Shown here: positions 34,006 to 43,620 of the stretch, piece by piece | How the letters are laid out: each line of letters begins with the position of its first letter | How positions within the stretch are numbered: the stretch's first letter is position 1 | From: JALYOC01 sp036675345 | GTDB lineage: Bacteria; Myxococcota; Myxococcia; Myxococcales; Myxococcaceae | DNA: 64,000 nt | Direction of reading: 5' to 3' | Assembly: GCA_036675345.1 (NCBI GenBank) | Contig: JAKFFE010000022.1 | Location: forward strand, 317,236 to 381,235 | Position numbers and translations under genes: made by a program | The notes under the pieces: generated by a model | The model's input: the letters and a program-made list of their open reading frames with translations, nothing else | Told to the model about the DNA's origin: nothing | Database searches by the model: none

Positions 34006-36150
34006 TCAGTGCAGGTGGGCGAACTCCGGAGGCCCGTGGCGCTGGTTGGCCAGGACCTCGGCCACCTTGGCGGCCCGGGGCGGGTGGAACTCCCGGTGGG
34101 CCTCCAGCAGGTGCGCCACCGCGATCGGCGTGAGCGGGCGCAGGAACAGCTTGAGCAGCGGCAGCGAGGCCAGGAAGCGGAACACGGTGAGCCCGGCGAA
34201 GGCGAACGGCTGCTGCTCCACGCACTCCGCGGGGGCGAACACCGCCAGCCCGTGGCGCCGCCACAGCCTTCCGTAGAGCCGGAAGGGGAGCGATCCCAGC
34301 AGCTTGATCCGCCGGGCGGCTCGACCGGCCAGCCGCATGAACCACGGTTCACGGGCCAGGCCCTCATCCACCCAGGCCCGGGCGCTCTTGGCGGCCACGA
34401 AGACCGCGAACCAGTAGACGCCCCACAGGGTCAGCAGCACGGTGCGAACCAGGTCTCCGGGCAGCGGCCAGGTCACCAGGTAGATCACCGGCACCCCGAA
34501 GCCGAACAACTTCAGCGCCCGCCATCGCCGGGCAATGCGGGTGCGGAGCCAGCGCCAGTCCAGGTGGACCCGCGGGCGGAGCTCCGGATCCTCGGGGGCG
34601 ATCCCGGTGGCCAGGGCGGCCTTCCGGGAGAGCTGGTCGTGGTAGTCGCGGGAGAAGCTGATCACCAGGAACTGCACCACGTACAGCGCGGTGTACAGCG
34701 CTGCCAGGTACAGCAGCAGCTGCTGGGAGGGGGACAGCTCCACCATCGCGCGCGCCAGCTCTTGCTGCGGGTTGCCGGGTCCCACTTCGCCCCGGCGTTC
34801 CCGGAGGGCCACCCGGCTCAGCTGCTCCTTGGCCTGGGCCCGGGCCAGGCCGGACACCGCGCCCGCCTCCTCGGCCACGCTCTGGGCTTCTTCGATCCCA
34901 TCCTCGGTGGCCTCGCGTTCCTCCTCGGTCAGGTCTCCACGCCGCAGCTGCTGTCGCAGCCGCCGGACCTCTTCCCGGGCTCGCTCGGCGACGAAGGCAG
35001 ACTCCACCGCGGACTGCATCGCCAGATCGACCCGCTGCTGTTGGGTCAGGGCCTCGTCCTCCTCCACCGCCTCCAGCCGGTTCTCCAGGGCGCGCAGGGT
35101 GGTCGACAGGGGCACCCCGCCCTCCAGCGCCGGGATGCGGATCCTCAGCGCCTCGGTGGCCCGCAGCGCCGAGCGGGTGGCCAAGGCCTCGGTGGAGCGC
35201 TGCAGCTGCTCCATCTCCTTCGCCAGCTCGTTCTGGTTCTCGGACAGCTCCCGCTGCAGCTGTGCCTGTCCCTGCGCGATCTCCCGCTGAAGTTCGGCCT
35301 GCTCCCCGGCGAGCTCGGCGGCCAGCTCCGGGTTGTTCTGGGCTGCCTCGGCGATCGATGCGACCGCCTCCTGGGCCGCGGCCCGCAGCGCGTCGGTCTG
35401 CTCCCGGATCCGGGCCGCATTCTCCAGCGCCTGCTCGCGCAGCGCCTGGGCCCGCTGCTGGGTGTCCGCCACCCTCTCCCGCTCGGCCACCCGCTGCTGC
35501 AGCTCCTGTTGCCGGTGCTGGGCCTCGAGCTCTCGCGTCTGCTGCCTCTCGCGAAGCCGCTCTTGCTGACGGACCAGCCGTTCCCGGGGGTCCTGGGGGC
35601 CGGGAGCCGCCGGCGGAGGAGGGGAGAAGGGTCCTCCGACTGGTGGAGCGAGGGGCACGTCGGGTCCGCCGGCAGGGGGCGGGGGCGGCTCCGGAATCCT
35701 CAACGTCTCCAGTTCGGTGCGGAAGCCCTGGGCGCTGCGCTCCAGCGAGGCCAGGTACTCGTCCTCGGCGCCCTTCTCCGGGGGCTGGTCACCGACGGAG
35801 GTCAGCCCTGACTGCACCACCCCCAGGGTCTTTTGGAGCGCGAGTTCGGCCTCGTGTTCGACCTGGCCGGTGAGCTCGGTCGCTGACTGGTAGAGCGGTA
35901 CCGCCGCGACCGCCAGCAGCAGGGTGAGCAGCGTCTGCACCCCGGTGATCCGGAAGTACCGGCGGCGGTCGGCCGGATCCGAAAGCAGGGCCTGCAGCAC
36001 CACCCAGGGAAGCAAGAACCCATGCGCGACCTGCCGGAGCGCGGAGGTCCCCGGAGGGAGCCGCAGACGCCACAGCCCCGGGGTCGGGCGGGGGAGGGGG
36101 GAACTTCCTCTGGGCGGCGTGTCCGGCACGGCGATCTCAAACGCTAACAC
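34006..36150 (-). CDS. Large coiled-coil membrane protein, unknown family
   Basis: A protein of about 714 residues if the GTG at 36150 is the start; the frame is open further upstream, but that would run into rpiB. After a Pro-rich tail comes a membrane helix (about 68-86). A Pro-rich hinge follows, then roughly 300 residues rich in Glu, Gln, Arg and Ala with strong coiled-coil character (about 180-470). Three or four C-terminal transmembrane segments follow, for example LLLYLAALYTALYVVQFLV and VIYLVTWPLPG. The final residues are His-Leu-His. No enzymatic motif is seen. It may be a mechanosensitive-channel-like or scaffold protein, but no family is recognised. Confidence 0.6.
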   Translation of the reverse strand: MLAFEIAVPDTPPRGSSPLPRPTPGLWRLRLPPGTSALRQVAHGFLLPWVVLQALLSDPADRRRYFRITGVQTLLTLLLAVAAVPLYQSATELTGQVEHEAELALQKTLGVVQSGLTSVGDQPPEKGAEDEYLASLERSAQGFRTELETLRIPEPPPPPAGGPDVPLAPPVGGPFSPPPPAAPGPQDPRERLVRQQERLRERQQTRELEAQHRQQELQQRVAERERVADTQQRAQALREQALENAARIREQTDALRAAAQEAVASIAEAAQNNPELAAELAGEQAELQREIAQGQAQLQRELSENQNELAKEMEQLQRSTEALATRSALRATEALRIRIPALEGGVPLSTTLRALENRLEAVEEDEALTQQQRVDLAMQSAVESAFVAERAREEVRRLRQQLRRGDLTEEEREATEDGIEEAQSVAEEAGAVSGLARAQAKEQLSRVALRERRGEVGPGNPQQELARAMVELSPSQQLLLYLAALYTALYVVQFLVISFSRDYHDQLSRKAALATGIAPEDPELRPRVHLDWRWLRTRIARRWRALKLFGFGVPVIYLVTWPLPGDLVRTVLLTLWGVYWFAVFVAAKSARAWVDEGLAREPWFMRLAGRAARRIKLLGSLPFRLYGRLWRRHGLAVFAPAECVEQQPFAFAGLTVFRFLASLPLLKLFLRPLTPIAVAHLLEAHREFHPPRAAKVAEVLANQRHGPPEFAHLH

Positions 36151-36241
36151 GCACCGATCTGTCCTCGATTGCGCTCTGCCGCCTCGTCCCGCGGATCCTC
36201 CCGGCTGGCGATCCGCCGAACCATCTGATTTGGAGCGGATC

Positions 36242-36691
36242 ATGAAGCTGGTCATCGCCTCCGATCACGCCGGACTGTCCTTGAAGCAGGAACTCCTCAA
36301 GACCCTCGCGGACCGTAAGGTGGAGGTGACCGACCTGGGCGCCTTCACCGGCGAGTCGGTGGACTACCCCGACTTCGCCTCCCAGGTGGGCAGGGCGGTA
36401 GGCAAGGGCGAGTACACCTTCGGGGTGCTGATCTGCGGCACCGGGATCGGGATGAGCATCGTCGCCAACAAGCACCGCGGCGTCCGCGCGGCGCTGTGCC
36501 ACGTGGAGTTCGAGGCCCGCATGGCCCGGATGCACAACGACGCCAATGTGCTCTGCCTGGGCGAGCGGGTCACCGGCGCCGGCCTGGCCAAGGAGATCCT
36601 GGGCGCGTTCCTGGACACCGCCTTCGAGGGCGGCCGGCATCAGCGGCGGGTGCAGAAGATTGCCGACGCGGAGAACGAGAACGCGCGGTAG
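36242..36691 (+). CDS. rpiB: Ribose-5-phosphate isomerase B
   Basis: A 149-residue RpiB/LacAB-fold isomerase interconverting ribose-5-phosphate and ribulose-5-phosphate. Motifs: ASDHAGLSLKQ at the N-terminus, VDYPDFA, ICGTGIGMSIVANKHRGVRAAL carrying the active-site Cys and Thr (given here by its ends), and NDANVLCLGERV. The ATG follows TTGGAGCGG. It is the isolated middle piece of the fab-rpiB-glyA block, flanked on both sides by minus-strand genes. Confidence 0.94.
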   Translation: MKLVIASDHAGLSLKQELLKTLADRKVEVTDLGAFTGESVDYPDFASQVGRAVGKGEYTFGVLICGTGIGMSIVANKHRGVRAALCHVEFEARMARMHNDANVLCLGERVTGAGLAKEILGAFLDTAFEGGRHQRRVQKIADAENENAR

Positions 36692-36714
36692 GGCATGTTT
36701 GATAGGGGAGCGGG

Positions 36715-37152
36715 ATGCGAATTCGCGCCGCCTTGTTGTTGCTGTCGGCCATGTCCCTTGGGGGCTGTGGCCAGCCACCGGAGGCCCTCTTCACGTCCAT
36801 TTCCTGCACCCGGGTGGGCGAGGCGGGTGGCGACGACCTGTTTGAGATCGTCGCCAGCGCCAGCTACCGCGGGCCAGACTCGGCCTCGGTGAGCGTGGGG
36901 TTGGAGCCCTGTGGTGACCCCTCCGCTTATGCCTTTGCCACCGAGTGCACTGGGTGGACGAACGCTGGCGGCAACTGCACCCGTCAGAGCGAGGTCGAGA
37001 GCGGGGTGCTCACCACTACCATCGGCGACATCCGGCAAGCTCCCGGGACTCCCCTCATTTGCACCGTAGTTCTCTCGCTGGTTGAGCCCGGCACCCCCGG
37101 CGCCGCCTCGCTGGTGCTGGCCTCGGCCCGGGAGGCGGTGAACTGCCAGTAA
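36715..37152 (+). CDS. Small cysteine-rich lipoprotein
   Basis: A 145-residue lipoprotein with signal peptide and lipobox Leu-Gly-Gly-Cys (Cys18). The mature part is beta-rich and has six further Cys (near 31, 63, 76, 85, 113 and 144), suggesting disulphides and an envelope location. GGGGAGCGGG precedes the ATG. No family is recognised. It follows rpiB by 23 bases and may share its transcript. Confidence 0.6.
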   Translation: MRIRAALLLLSAMSLGGCGQPPEALFTSISCTRVGEAGGDDLFEIVASASYRGPDSASVSVGLEPCGDPSAYAFATECTGWTNAGGNCTRQSEVESGVLTTTIGDIRQAPGTPLICTVVLSLVEPGTPGAASLVLASAREAVNCQ

Positions 37153-37203
37153 GGCGTTCGCGTCTCCATCGTCACAGCGAGCCCCTCTCGGGCCGAGACC
37201 ACT

Positions 37204-40200
37204 TCACCGCAACCGGCTCCGCCTGCGGCGCCAGCGCCCGAACCCCACCAGGAGAAGCCCGACCAGGAACGACGGGGCGTTGACCGAGGAGCAGCCACAG
37301 GCCACCTGGAGGTCCTGGCCACCACAGGCGACCTCCACCTCCACCGTCTGGGTCGCGCTCCCGGCGGGCCCGTCGACGCGGAGGAGGAACTCGTGCAGCC
37401 CCGCGTGGAGCGAGGTGGGCGTCCAGGCGAGCACCCCGGTCGCGGGATCCACCGTCGCCCCCTCCGGGACGTCGCCTTCCAGTCGGTACCCGAACGGCCC
37501 GGTGCCGGCGACCGCGGGCGCCGCGCCGTAGACGTAGTCCACGCCGCAAGTCGCTGCCCTCCCCGCGTTGGAGAGGAACCTGGGCGGAAGGCTGGAGCGA
37601 TCATCGGCGATCCGGACCAGCCCGACGTCGGCGCAGCTTAGCCCCGTCACATCCACCACCCGGGCGGAGGTCTCGAAGCTCCCCGCCAACGGGTGTTGCC
37701 GCACTACCGTCGCAGCGTCGACCTCTCCTTCGGTCGTGGTCAGCGAAACCGTGTCCACCTCCTCCGAGCCTGGCCAGAGTTCGACGGAGTAGCGCACCGC
37801 CGCCGGGGCGATTGCCGCCGGCGGATCCGCCACCACCTCGCAGTGCGGCGGCTCGCGGCCGGAGGAGGTCACCACCAGTTCGAACTTGGAGAACGCGCTG
37901 AGCCCCGCGGCGTCCACCACCTCCAGCAGGGCGTGGTGCCGGCCCGCGGGCAAGGTCAGCTCCACCGTGGGGGTCTCGAACACCTCGCCGGTGGACAGCC
38001 GCCAGCGGTAACCCCGGATCGGCGTGCTGCCGGCGGCGCAGTCGCAGGTCAACTGCGTCTGCAGCGTTCCCTCGCCGCGATCTGAGGACGCCAGGATGCG
38101 CGCCGACGGCGGCCGGTTGCCCAACGCGTCCAGCGCGGCGATCGGCGCCTCGGCGACGCCCACCTGCCCAGTCTCGTCCACCACCTGCAAGCTGCTCCGG
38201 TAGCCACCCGGAAGGACGTACTGGGCGGTGACCACAGCACCGGTGCGCAGCGGCCCAAAGGTGCCCTCGCGCCAGCGCCACGCGTGCAGCGGCGAGCCGT
38301 CCCCGCTGGTGGATGCACTGCCATCCAAGGAGAGCTGCAGCGAGGCGGGGCCGTCGAAGGTGCCGGCGATCCGCGCCACCGGGCCGCCCGCCGGCGGAGC
38401 CGCGAGGGTGTCCACCACGAAGGAGTAGCTGTCGCTGCCGAACGCGTTGGTCACCTCGACACAGAGGGAGCTTTGGCCAGAGGCTACCGGGACCCAGCTG
38501 ACCGCGCCGGTGCGCGACTCGACCAGGAACTGCGGAGGCCCTCCGCACCGTCGGAAGGCGAGCGGCCCGGCCCCGACCACGCCCACCCTTCCTGCCGCGT
38601 TGTACGCATAACCGACCCCCACCGCCGACAGCCCGTGGGCGTCCTCGACGATCTGCGGTGGCCCGAACTCAGCCTGCGAAGAGCCCGGTGAGGCCGACTC
38701 GTTGCCGGCGCCGTCGATGGCGATCACCCGGTAGCGCCAGCCTTCGATGGGAAGCGCGTCCTGGAACTGGGTTTCACCCGAGCCGGCGGTCCCGACAACG
38801 CCCCACGCCGCGCCATCCGGGGAGCGCTCGAGCCGGTAGGAGGCCAGCCCGGCGCCTCCCGAGTCGGTCACCGTGTTCCAGCCCACCGTGACGACGCTAC
38901 TCCCCGGTGCCTGCGACACCGAAGGAGCGTCCGGTGGGACGGGCGGAGTCTGATCCACGATCACCTGCAGCGACACCGACGAGGGCGGGCCCACCCAGCC
39001 CGCAGCGTCGGTGGCGATCACCCGGTACTCGTACACGCCCTCGCCGACCGGGTCCGACGTCGCGGTGGAGACGACACCGCCTTGGATCAGGGTCCAACTC
39101 CCAGCGCCCGCGAGGCCGCGCTCCACCGCGTAGGTGGCGATGCCGGACGTGCTGTCGGCAGCGGCGGGCCAGCTCAGGGCCACCGGGAAGCGCGTCACCG
39201 TCGGAGAGGCGACCGGTCTGCCCGGCGCTCCGGGGGCGGTGGTGTCCCGGACCACTCGGATCGTTGGAGAGGAATCGCTGGAGTTGGTGGCGCGGTCCAC
39301 CGCGAGGAGGCGGTACTGCCACCGGCCGTCGGCGGGGAGATCGGTGGTCGAGGTGGCGGGGGTGTAGAGGCGCGGGGAGGACGTCCAGGAAGAGGAGCCC
39401 TCCGGCGCGCGCTCCAGGAGGTAGTAGTCCACCCCGGACGCCAGCGCCGGGCCGTTGCCAAGATCGTCTTCCACCTCGGACCAGGTGAGCGAGAACGCCG
39501 GACCCGTGCTTAGCGCTGGCGTCACTGCCAGGTCGTCGGGTGAGTCCGGGTCATCGTCGTCGTAGAGCAGATCCGGGCTGGAGCCGGACCAGTCCCCGAC
39601 CCGGTCGGAGAGCGCCACCGCCACCCGGTAGCGGTAGAGCCCGATGGAATCGGGGTCGGTGCTGTACGAGAGACCGGGGGCATTGACCACCCGGTCGTGC
39701 CTCCAGGTCGCGCCCTGATCCAACGAGCGGGAGATCAGGTACTTCACCGCGCCAGGCACCGCGGTCCAAGACACCGTGTAGGTGTCGTTGGTCACCGCGG
39801 TGGAGAGGGAGACGCTGGCCGGGCTGGCCACCGCCCCGTCCGGTACCACGGTGAACAGCGGGGAGTAGCCGCTGTGGGACGAGAGGTTGCCGACGTTGTC
39901 CTCTGCCCTCACCCGGAGTTCGTAGGTGCCCGGTCCCAGGGTCAGGGTCGCGCTGTTGGTGTTGGGAGTGCCCAGGCTGGGGAAGAGGGCGCCCTGCCGC
40001 GCGCTCAGCGGGTACTGCTGGAGGCCGGAGTGAGCGTCGGTGGAGGCGGTCCAGGTCGCCGAGAACACCCCGCTGGTCTCGGTCCCCGACAGCACCGGAG
40101 TCCCGGGCGTGGACGGATTGGTCGAGTCGATGTTGAGCTGGGTCTCGGCGGAGTACCCGGAGAATCCCTCGGCGTCGCTGTAGCGGACCTGGAAGAAGTA

Positions 40201-40494
40201 GGTCCCGCTGGGGAGCGAGGGACTGACGCTCCAAAACCGGGTGGGGCCCAGCACCGCGGAGTCACGCGAACCCGCGCCTCCATAGGTCCCGGCGGCGGTG
40301 CGCACCTGGAACTGGGTCCCGAGGTGTGGATTCCCCTCGGGATCCGAGTAGACGGAACCGGTGAGAGTGGGGGTGTTGTCGGTGTCCCACCCCGCGCCGG
40401 GAGCGCTGTTGGACGGAGTGCTGGGCACGCTCGCAGCCGCGGTGGCTGAACACAGCAGCAGCGCCAGCGTGGGAAGCGACCGGGGGTGGGCCAT
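37204..40494 (-). CDS. Large surface protein with fibronectin-III/Ig-like repeats and MYXO-CTERM anchor
   Basis: A 1,096-residue exported protein with a signal peptide (residues 1-21, ending ATAAA). Repeated beta-sandwich domains of fibronectin III type follow: recurring patterns such as WTASTDAHSGL, WTAVPGAVKYLISRS, WPAAADSTSGIATYAVERG and WNTVTDSGGAGLASYRLERS at about 100-residue spacing. Later domains look PKD/cadherin-like (LDGSASTSGDG, PATGVLAWTP). The end is a MYXO-CTERM signal: Cys-Gly-Cys, a short hydrophobic helix and an Arg-rich tail (GRWRRRRSRLR). Such tails are processed by myxosortase and anchor proteins at the cell surface. It is probably an adhesin-like surface structure. Confidence 0.85.
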   Translation of the reverse strand: MAHPRSLPTLALLLCSATAAASVPSTPSNSAPGAGWDTDNTPTLTGSVYSDPEGNPHLGTQFQVRTAAGTYGGAGSRDSAVLGPTRFWSVSPSLPSGTYFFQVRYSDAEGFSGYSAETQLNIDSTNPSTPGTPVLSGTETSGVFSATWTASTDAHSGLQQYPLSARQGALFPSLGTPNTNSATLTLGPGTYELRVRAEDNVGNLSSHSGYSPLFTVVPDGAVASPASVSLSTAVTNDTYTVSWTAVPGAVKYLISRSLDQGATWRHDRVVNAPGLSYSTDPDSIGLYRYRVAVALSDRVGDWSGSSPDLLYDDDDPDSPDDLAVTPALSTGPAFSLTWSEVEDDLGNGPALASGVDYYLLERAPEGSSSWTSSPRLYTPATSTTDLPADGRWQYRLLAVDRATNSSDSSPTIRVVRDTTAPGAPGRPVASPTVTRFPVALSWPAAADSTSGIATYAVERGLAGAGSWTLIQGGVVSTATSDPVGEGVYEYRVIATDAAGWVGPPSSVSLQVIVDQTPPVPPDAPSVSQAPGSSVVTVGWNTVTDSGGAGLASYRLERSPDGAAWGVVGTAGSGETQFQDALPIEGWRYRVIAIDGAGNESASPGSSQAEFGPPQIVEDAHGLSAVGVGYAYNAAGRVGVVGAGPLAFRRCGGPPQFLVESRTGAVSWVPVASGQSSLCVEVTNAFGSDSYSFVVDTLAAPPAGGPVARIAGTFDGPASLQLSLDGSASTSGDGSPLHAWRWREGTFGPLRTGAVVTAQYVLPGGYRSSLQVVDETGQVGVAEAPIAALDALGNRPPSARILASSDRGEGTLQTQLTCDCAAGSTPIRGYRWRLSTGEVFETPTVELTLPAGRHHALLEVVDAAGLSAFSKFELVVTSSGREPPHCEVVADPPAAIAPAAVRYSVELWPGSEEVDTVSLTTTEGEVDAATVVRQHPLAGSFETSARVVDVTGLSCADVGLVRIADDRSSLPPRFLSNAGRAATCGVDYVYGAAPAVAGTGPFGYRLEGDVPEGATVDPATGVLAWTPTSLHAGLHEFLLRVDGPAGSATQTVEVEVACGGQDLQVACGCSSVNAPSFLVGLLLVGFGRWRRRRSRLR

Positions 40495-40603
40495 CGGGGG
40501 TGGGTCGGAGTTTACGGCGAAGGCGGCCCGTCCGCGACTGGCCGGAGCGGGCTACCGCTGTTCGGCGGTCCGCCCAGTGCGATCAAGAGCGTGAGGCCCG
40601 TTC

Positions 40604-41686
40604 CTACTTCGGCCGCGGGTCCTCCAACCCCTCGTCCGATCTCCGATACCCCCCGCTCCGGATCTGCTCCACCCTCCCCAGGAGGGTGAGCGCGGCGTTC
40701 CTCACCTCCTGCTGAAAGGCCTGGTCCTGGTCCAGCGCCTGGTGACTCTCCGCGTACGGCTCGTAGTAGCCGACGTAGCGGGCCAGCTCCGCGGTGGGTT
40801 CGCAGGGGATCAACTGTAGATCCCTGAGCCAGTCGGTCAGCGACCGCCGCAGGGTCTCCGCGCCCTCCGCGTCCCCGTGCACCACCACCGAGAAGGCGCG
40901 CCCGGCCAGGTGCTTCGGGTAGTCCCATCCCGCCAGCTCCAGCTCCTTGGCCTTCTGGGGATCCTTGCCGTTCGTCCGGGTGGGGTCCGGGTTTCCCCCG
41001 TCCGCGCACACCAGCCGGTCGATCATCGCCTTCAGCCCCGCCGGGGCCTGGTACCAGTTCACCGGGGTCACGATCATCACTCCGTGCGCGGCCACCCAGC
41101 GCGGGTAGATCTCGTTCATCCAGTCGTTCACCTGCCCCATGGCGTGGTTCGGGTAACAGGAGCAGGGCCAGTTACACAGCGGCATGGCGGTGGACACGCA
41201 CGCCTTGCACGGGTGGATCAGCCTCCCGTACTCCGAGGTCAGGTGGCTCAGGTCCAGCAGATCCACCTCGCACTTCCCGGTGGCCTCCAGGGTTTCTTTG
41301 GCCAAGGTCACCAGCCGGAAGGTCTTGGACATCTCTCCCGGGCAGGTCTTGTCGTTGCGCATCGAGCCGCAGATCAGCAGCAGCTTCGTCCTCCCCTTCG
41401 GATCCTTCTGCGCCCGCTCGGCCTCCAGCAGCTTCGCCCGGGCGTCCAGCCACTCCACCGCCAACTCCATCTCCGGGTTCTCGAACCCCGGCCCGGCTTT
41501 GCGCTTCCGCGGGCTCTTCCGGTAGACCTCGTAGCCATCCAGGGCCACCTCCAGGATCTTGTCGATCTCCCCTTGGACCTGGTCGAACGCGGGGTCGTAG
41601 AACCGCTCCTTCACCCGGCGGCGGAACTCGTCGTGGTCCAGCTGGACGCTGGGTTGCCCTTTGCGCACCTCGGGAGGCTTGGCCAT
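40604..41686 (-). CDS. Flavodoxin-like NAD(P)H-dependent FMN reductase family protein
   Basis: A 360-residue protein. A helical N-terminal extension (about 1-105) precedes a flavodoxin-fold domain that starts LLLICGSMRNDKTCPG (phosphate loop for FMN) and contains VMIVTPVNWYQAPAGLKAMIDRL, the usual flavin-binding segment of the FMN_red family (only its ends matter here). A Cys-rich insertion (HPCKACV, CNWPCSCYP) suggests a metal or iron-sulphur site as in IsfA-like flavoproteins. The start is the ATG at 41686, preceded by CGGGGA. The substrate is unknown. Confidence 0.75.
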   Translation of the reverse strand: MAKPPEVRKGQPSVQLDHDEFRRRVKERFYDPAFDQVQGEIDKILEVALDGYEVYRKSPRKRKAGPGFENPEMELAVEWLDARAKLLEAERAQKDPKGRTKLLLICGSMRNDKTCPGEMSKTFRLVTLAKETLEATGKCEVDLLDLSHLTSEYGRLIHPCKACVSTAMPLCNWPCSCYPNHAMGQVNDWMNEIYPRWVAAHGVMIVTPVNWYQAPAGLKAMIDRLVCADGGNPDPTRTNGKDPQKAKELELAGWDYPKHLAGRAFSVVVHGDAEGAETLRRSLTDWLRDLQLIPCEPTAELARYVGYYEPYAESHQALDQDQAFQQEVRNAALTLLGRVEQIRSGGYRRSDEGLEDPRPK

Positions 41687-41708
41687 TCCCCGTTGTCCCA
41701 CCCGCCGA

Positions 41709-41742
41709 CGGGGCGGGGGACCCCGGAAGGCCCCGAGTTTTT
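41709..41742 (+). terminator. Terminator-like hairpin upstream of glyA
   Basis: CGGGGC (41709-41714) pairs with GCCCCG (41730-41735), followed by AG and TTTTT (41738-41742). Read on the plus strand it has the form of an intrinsic terminator, yet no plus-strand gene ends nearby. It may stop read-through entering the glyA promoter region from upstream, or antisense transcription. A small GGCTG-CGAA-CAGCC hairpin follows at 41743-41756. Confidence 0.5.
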
Positions 41743-41807
41743 GGCTGCGAACAGCCGGTCTGTCAGCAGGGCCTGCCGCTGCCCAGCCAGGCAAGCCGGT
41801 CTTCTGC

Positions 41808-41821
41808 TAGAAGCGCGCGCC
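41808..41821 (+). promoter_or_regulatory. Putative glyA -10 region with GC-only discriminator
   Basis: TAGAAG (41808-41813) runs into GCGCGCGCC and then AGTTTCG, the same layout as the yceD promoter (TATGAT, GCGCGCC, CTTTTCG). No good -35 box is seen 17 bases upstream. It lies about 50 bases before the glyA start. Confidence 0.4.
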
Positions 41822-41871
41822 AGTTTCGGGTACTCGCCCCGTACGCCCCCGCCGAAAAGGAAGACACCACC

Positions 41872-43128
<1,257 letters not shown>

Positions 43129-43135
43129 CCCGACA

Positions 43136-43612
43136 GTGCGCTGCCCCTTCTGCAAGGATCCCGAGAACAAGGTCATCGACTCCCGCGAGTCGCAGGAGGG
43201 GTTTGTGATCCGCCGGCGGCGGGAGTGTCTGGCCTGCAAGCGGCGCTTCACCACCTACGAGCGGGTGGAGGAGCTGACCCCGCTGATCGTCAAGAAGGAT
43301 GGCCGGCGGGAAGGCTTCGATCGGGACAAGCTGCTGGCGGGGCTGAAGAAGGCCTCGGAGAAGCGGCCGGTCTCGGTGGACGACCTGGAGGATCTGGTCT
43401 CCCAGGTGGAGAAGCAGCTGCAGGACAGCGGGGAGAAGGAGGTCCCGGCTTCGGTGGTGGGGGAGGCGGTGATGAAGAAGCTGCAGGGCCTGGACGAGGT
43501 GGCCTACGTCCGCTTCGCCTCGGTGTACCGCTCCTTCCGCGACGTGGGTGAGTTCCTCAACGAGCTGCGCGAGTTGGTGAAGGTCCCTCCCTCCAAGCCG
43601 GGGAAGAGGTAA
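43136..43612 (+). CDS. nrdR: Transcriptional repressor NrdR
   Basis: A 158-residue repressor of ribonucleotide reductase genes. The N-terminal zinc ribbon uses Cys3, Cys6, Cys31 and Cys34 (CPFC and CLAC), followed by RRFTTYERVEE. An ATP-cone domain (about 47-137) starts VKKDGRREGFDRDKLLAGL. The GTG start is supported by the conserved MRCPFC N-terminus. Its targets are not in this window. Confidence 0.96.
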   Translation: MRCPFCKDPENKVIDSRESQEGFVIRRRRECLACKRRFTTYERVEELTPLIVKKDGRREGFDRDKLLAGLKKASEKRPVSVDDLEDLVSQVEKQLQDSGEKEVPASVVGEAVMKKLQGLDEVAYVRFASVYRSFRDVGEFLNELRELVKVPPSKPGKR

Positions 43613-43620
43613 CCATCCCC

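Noticed and set aside
36151..36255. Upstream ATG extending the coiled-coil membrane protein to 749 residues
   Set aside because: It would overlap the rpiB start and leave no promoter for rpiB; the added residues look like translated promoter sequence. The GTG at 36150 is preferred but not proven.
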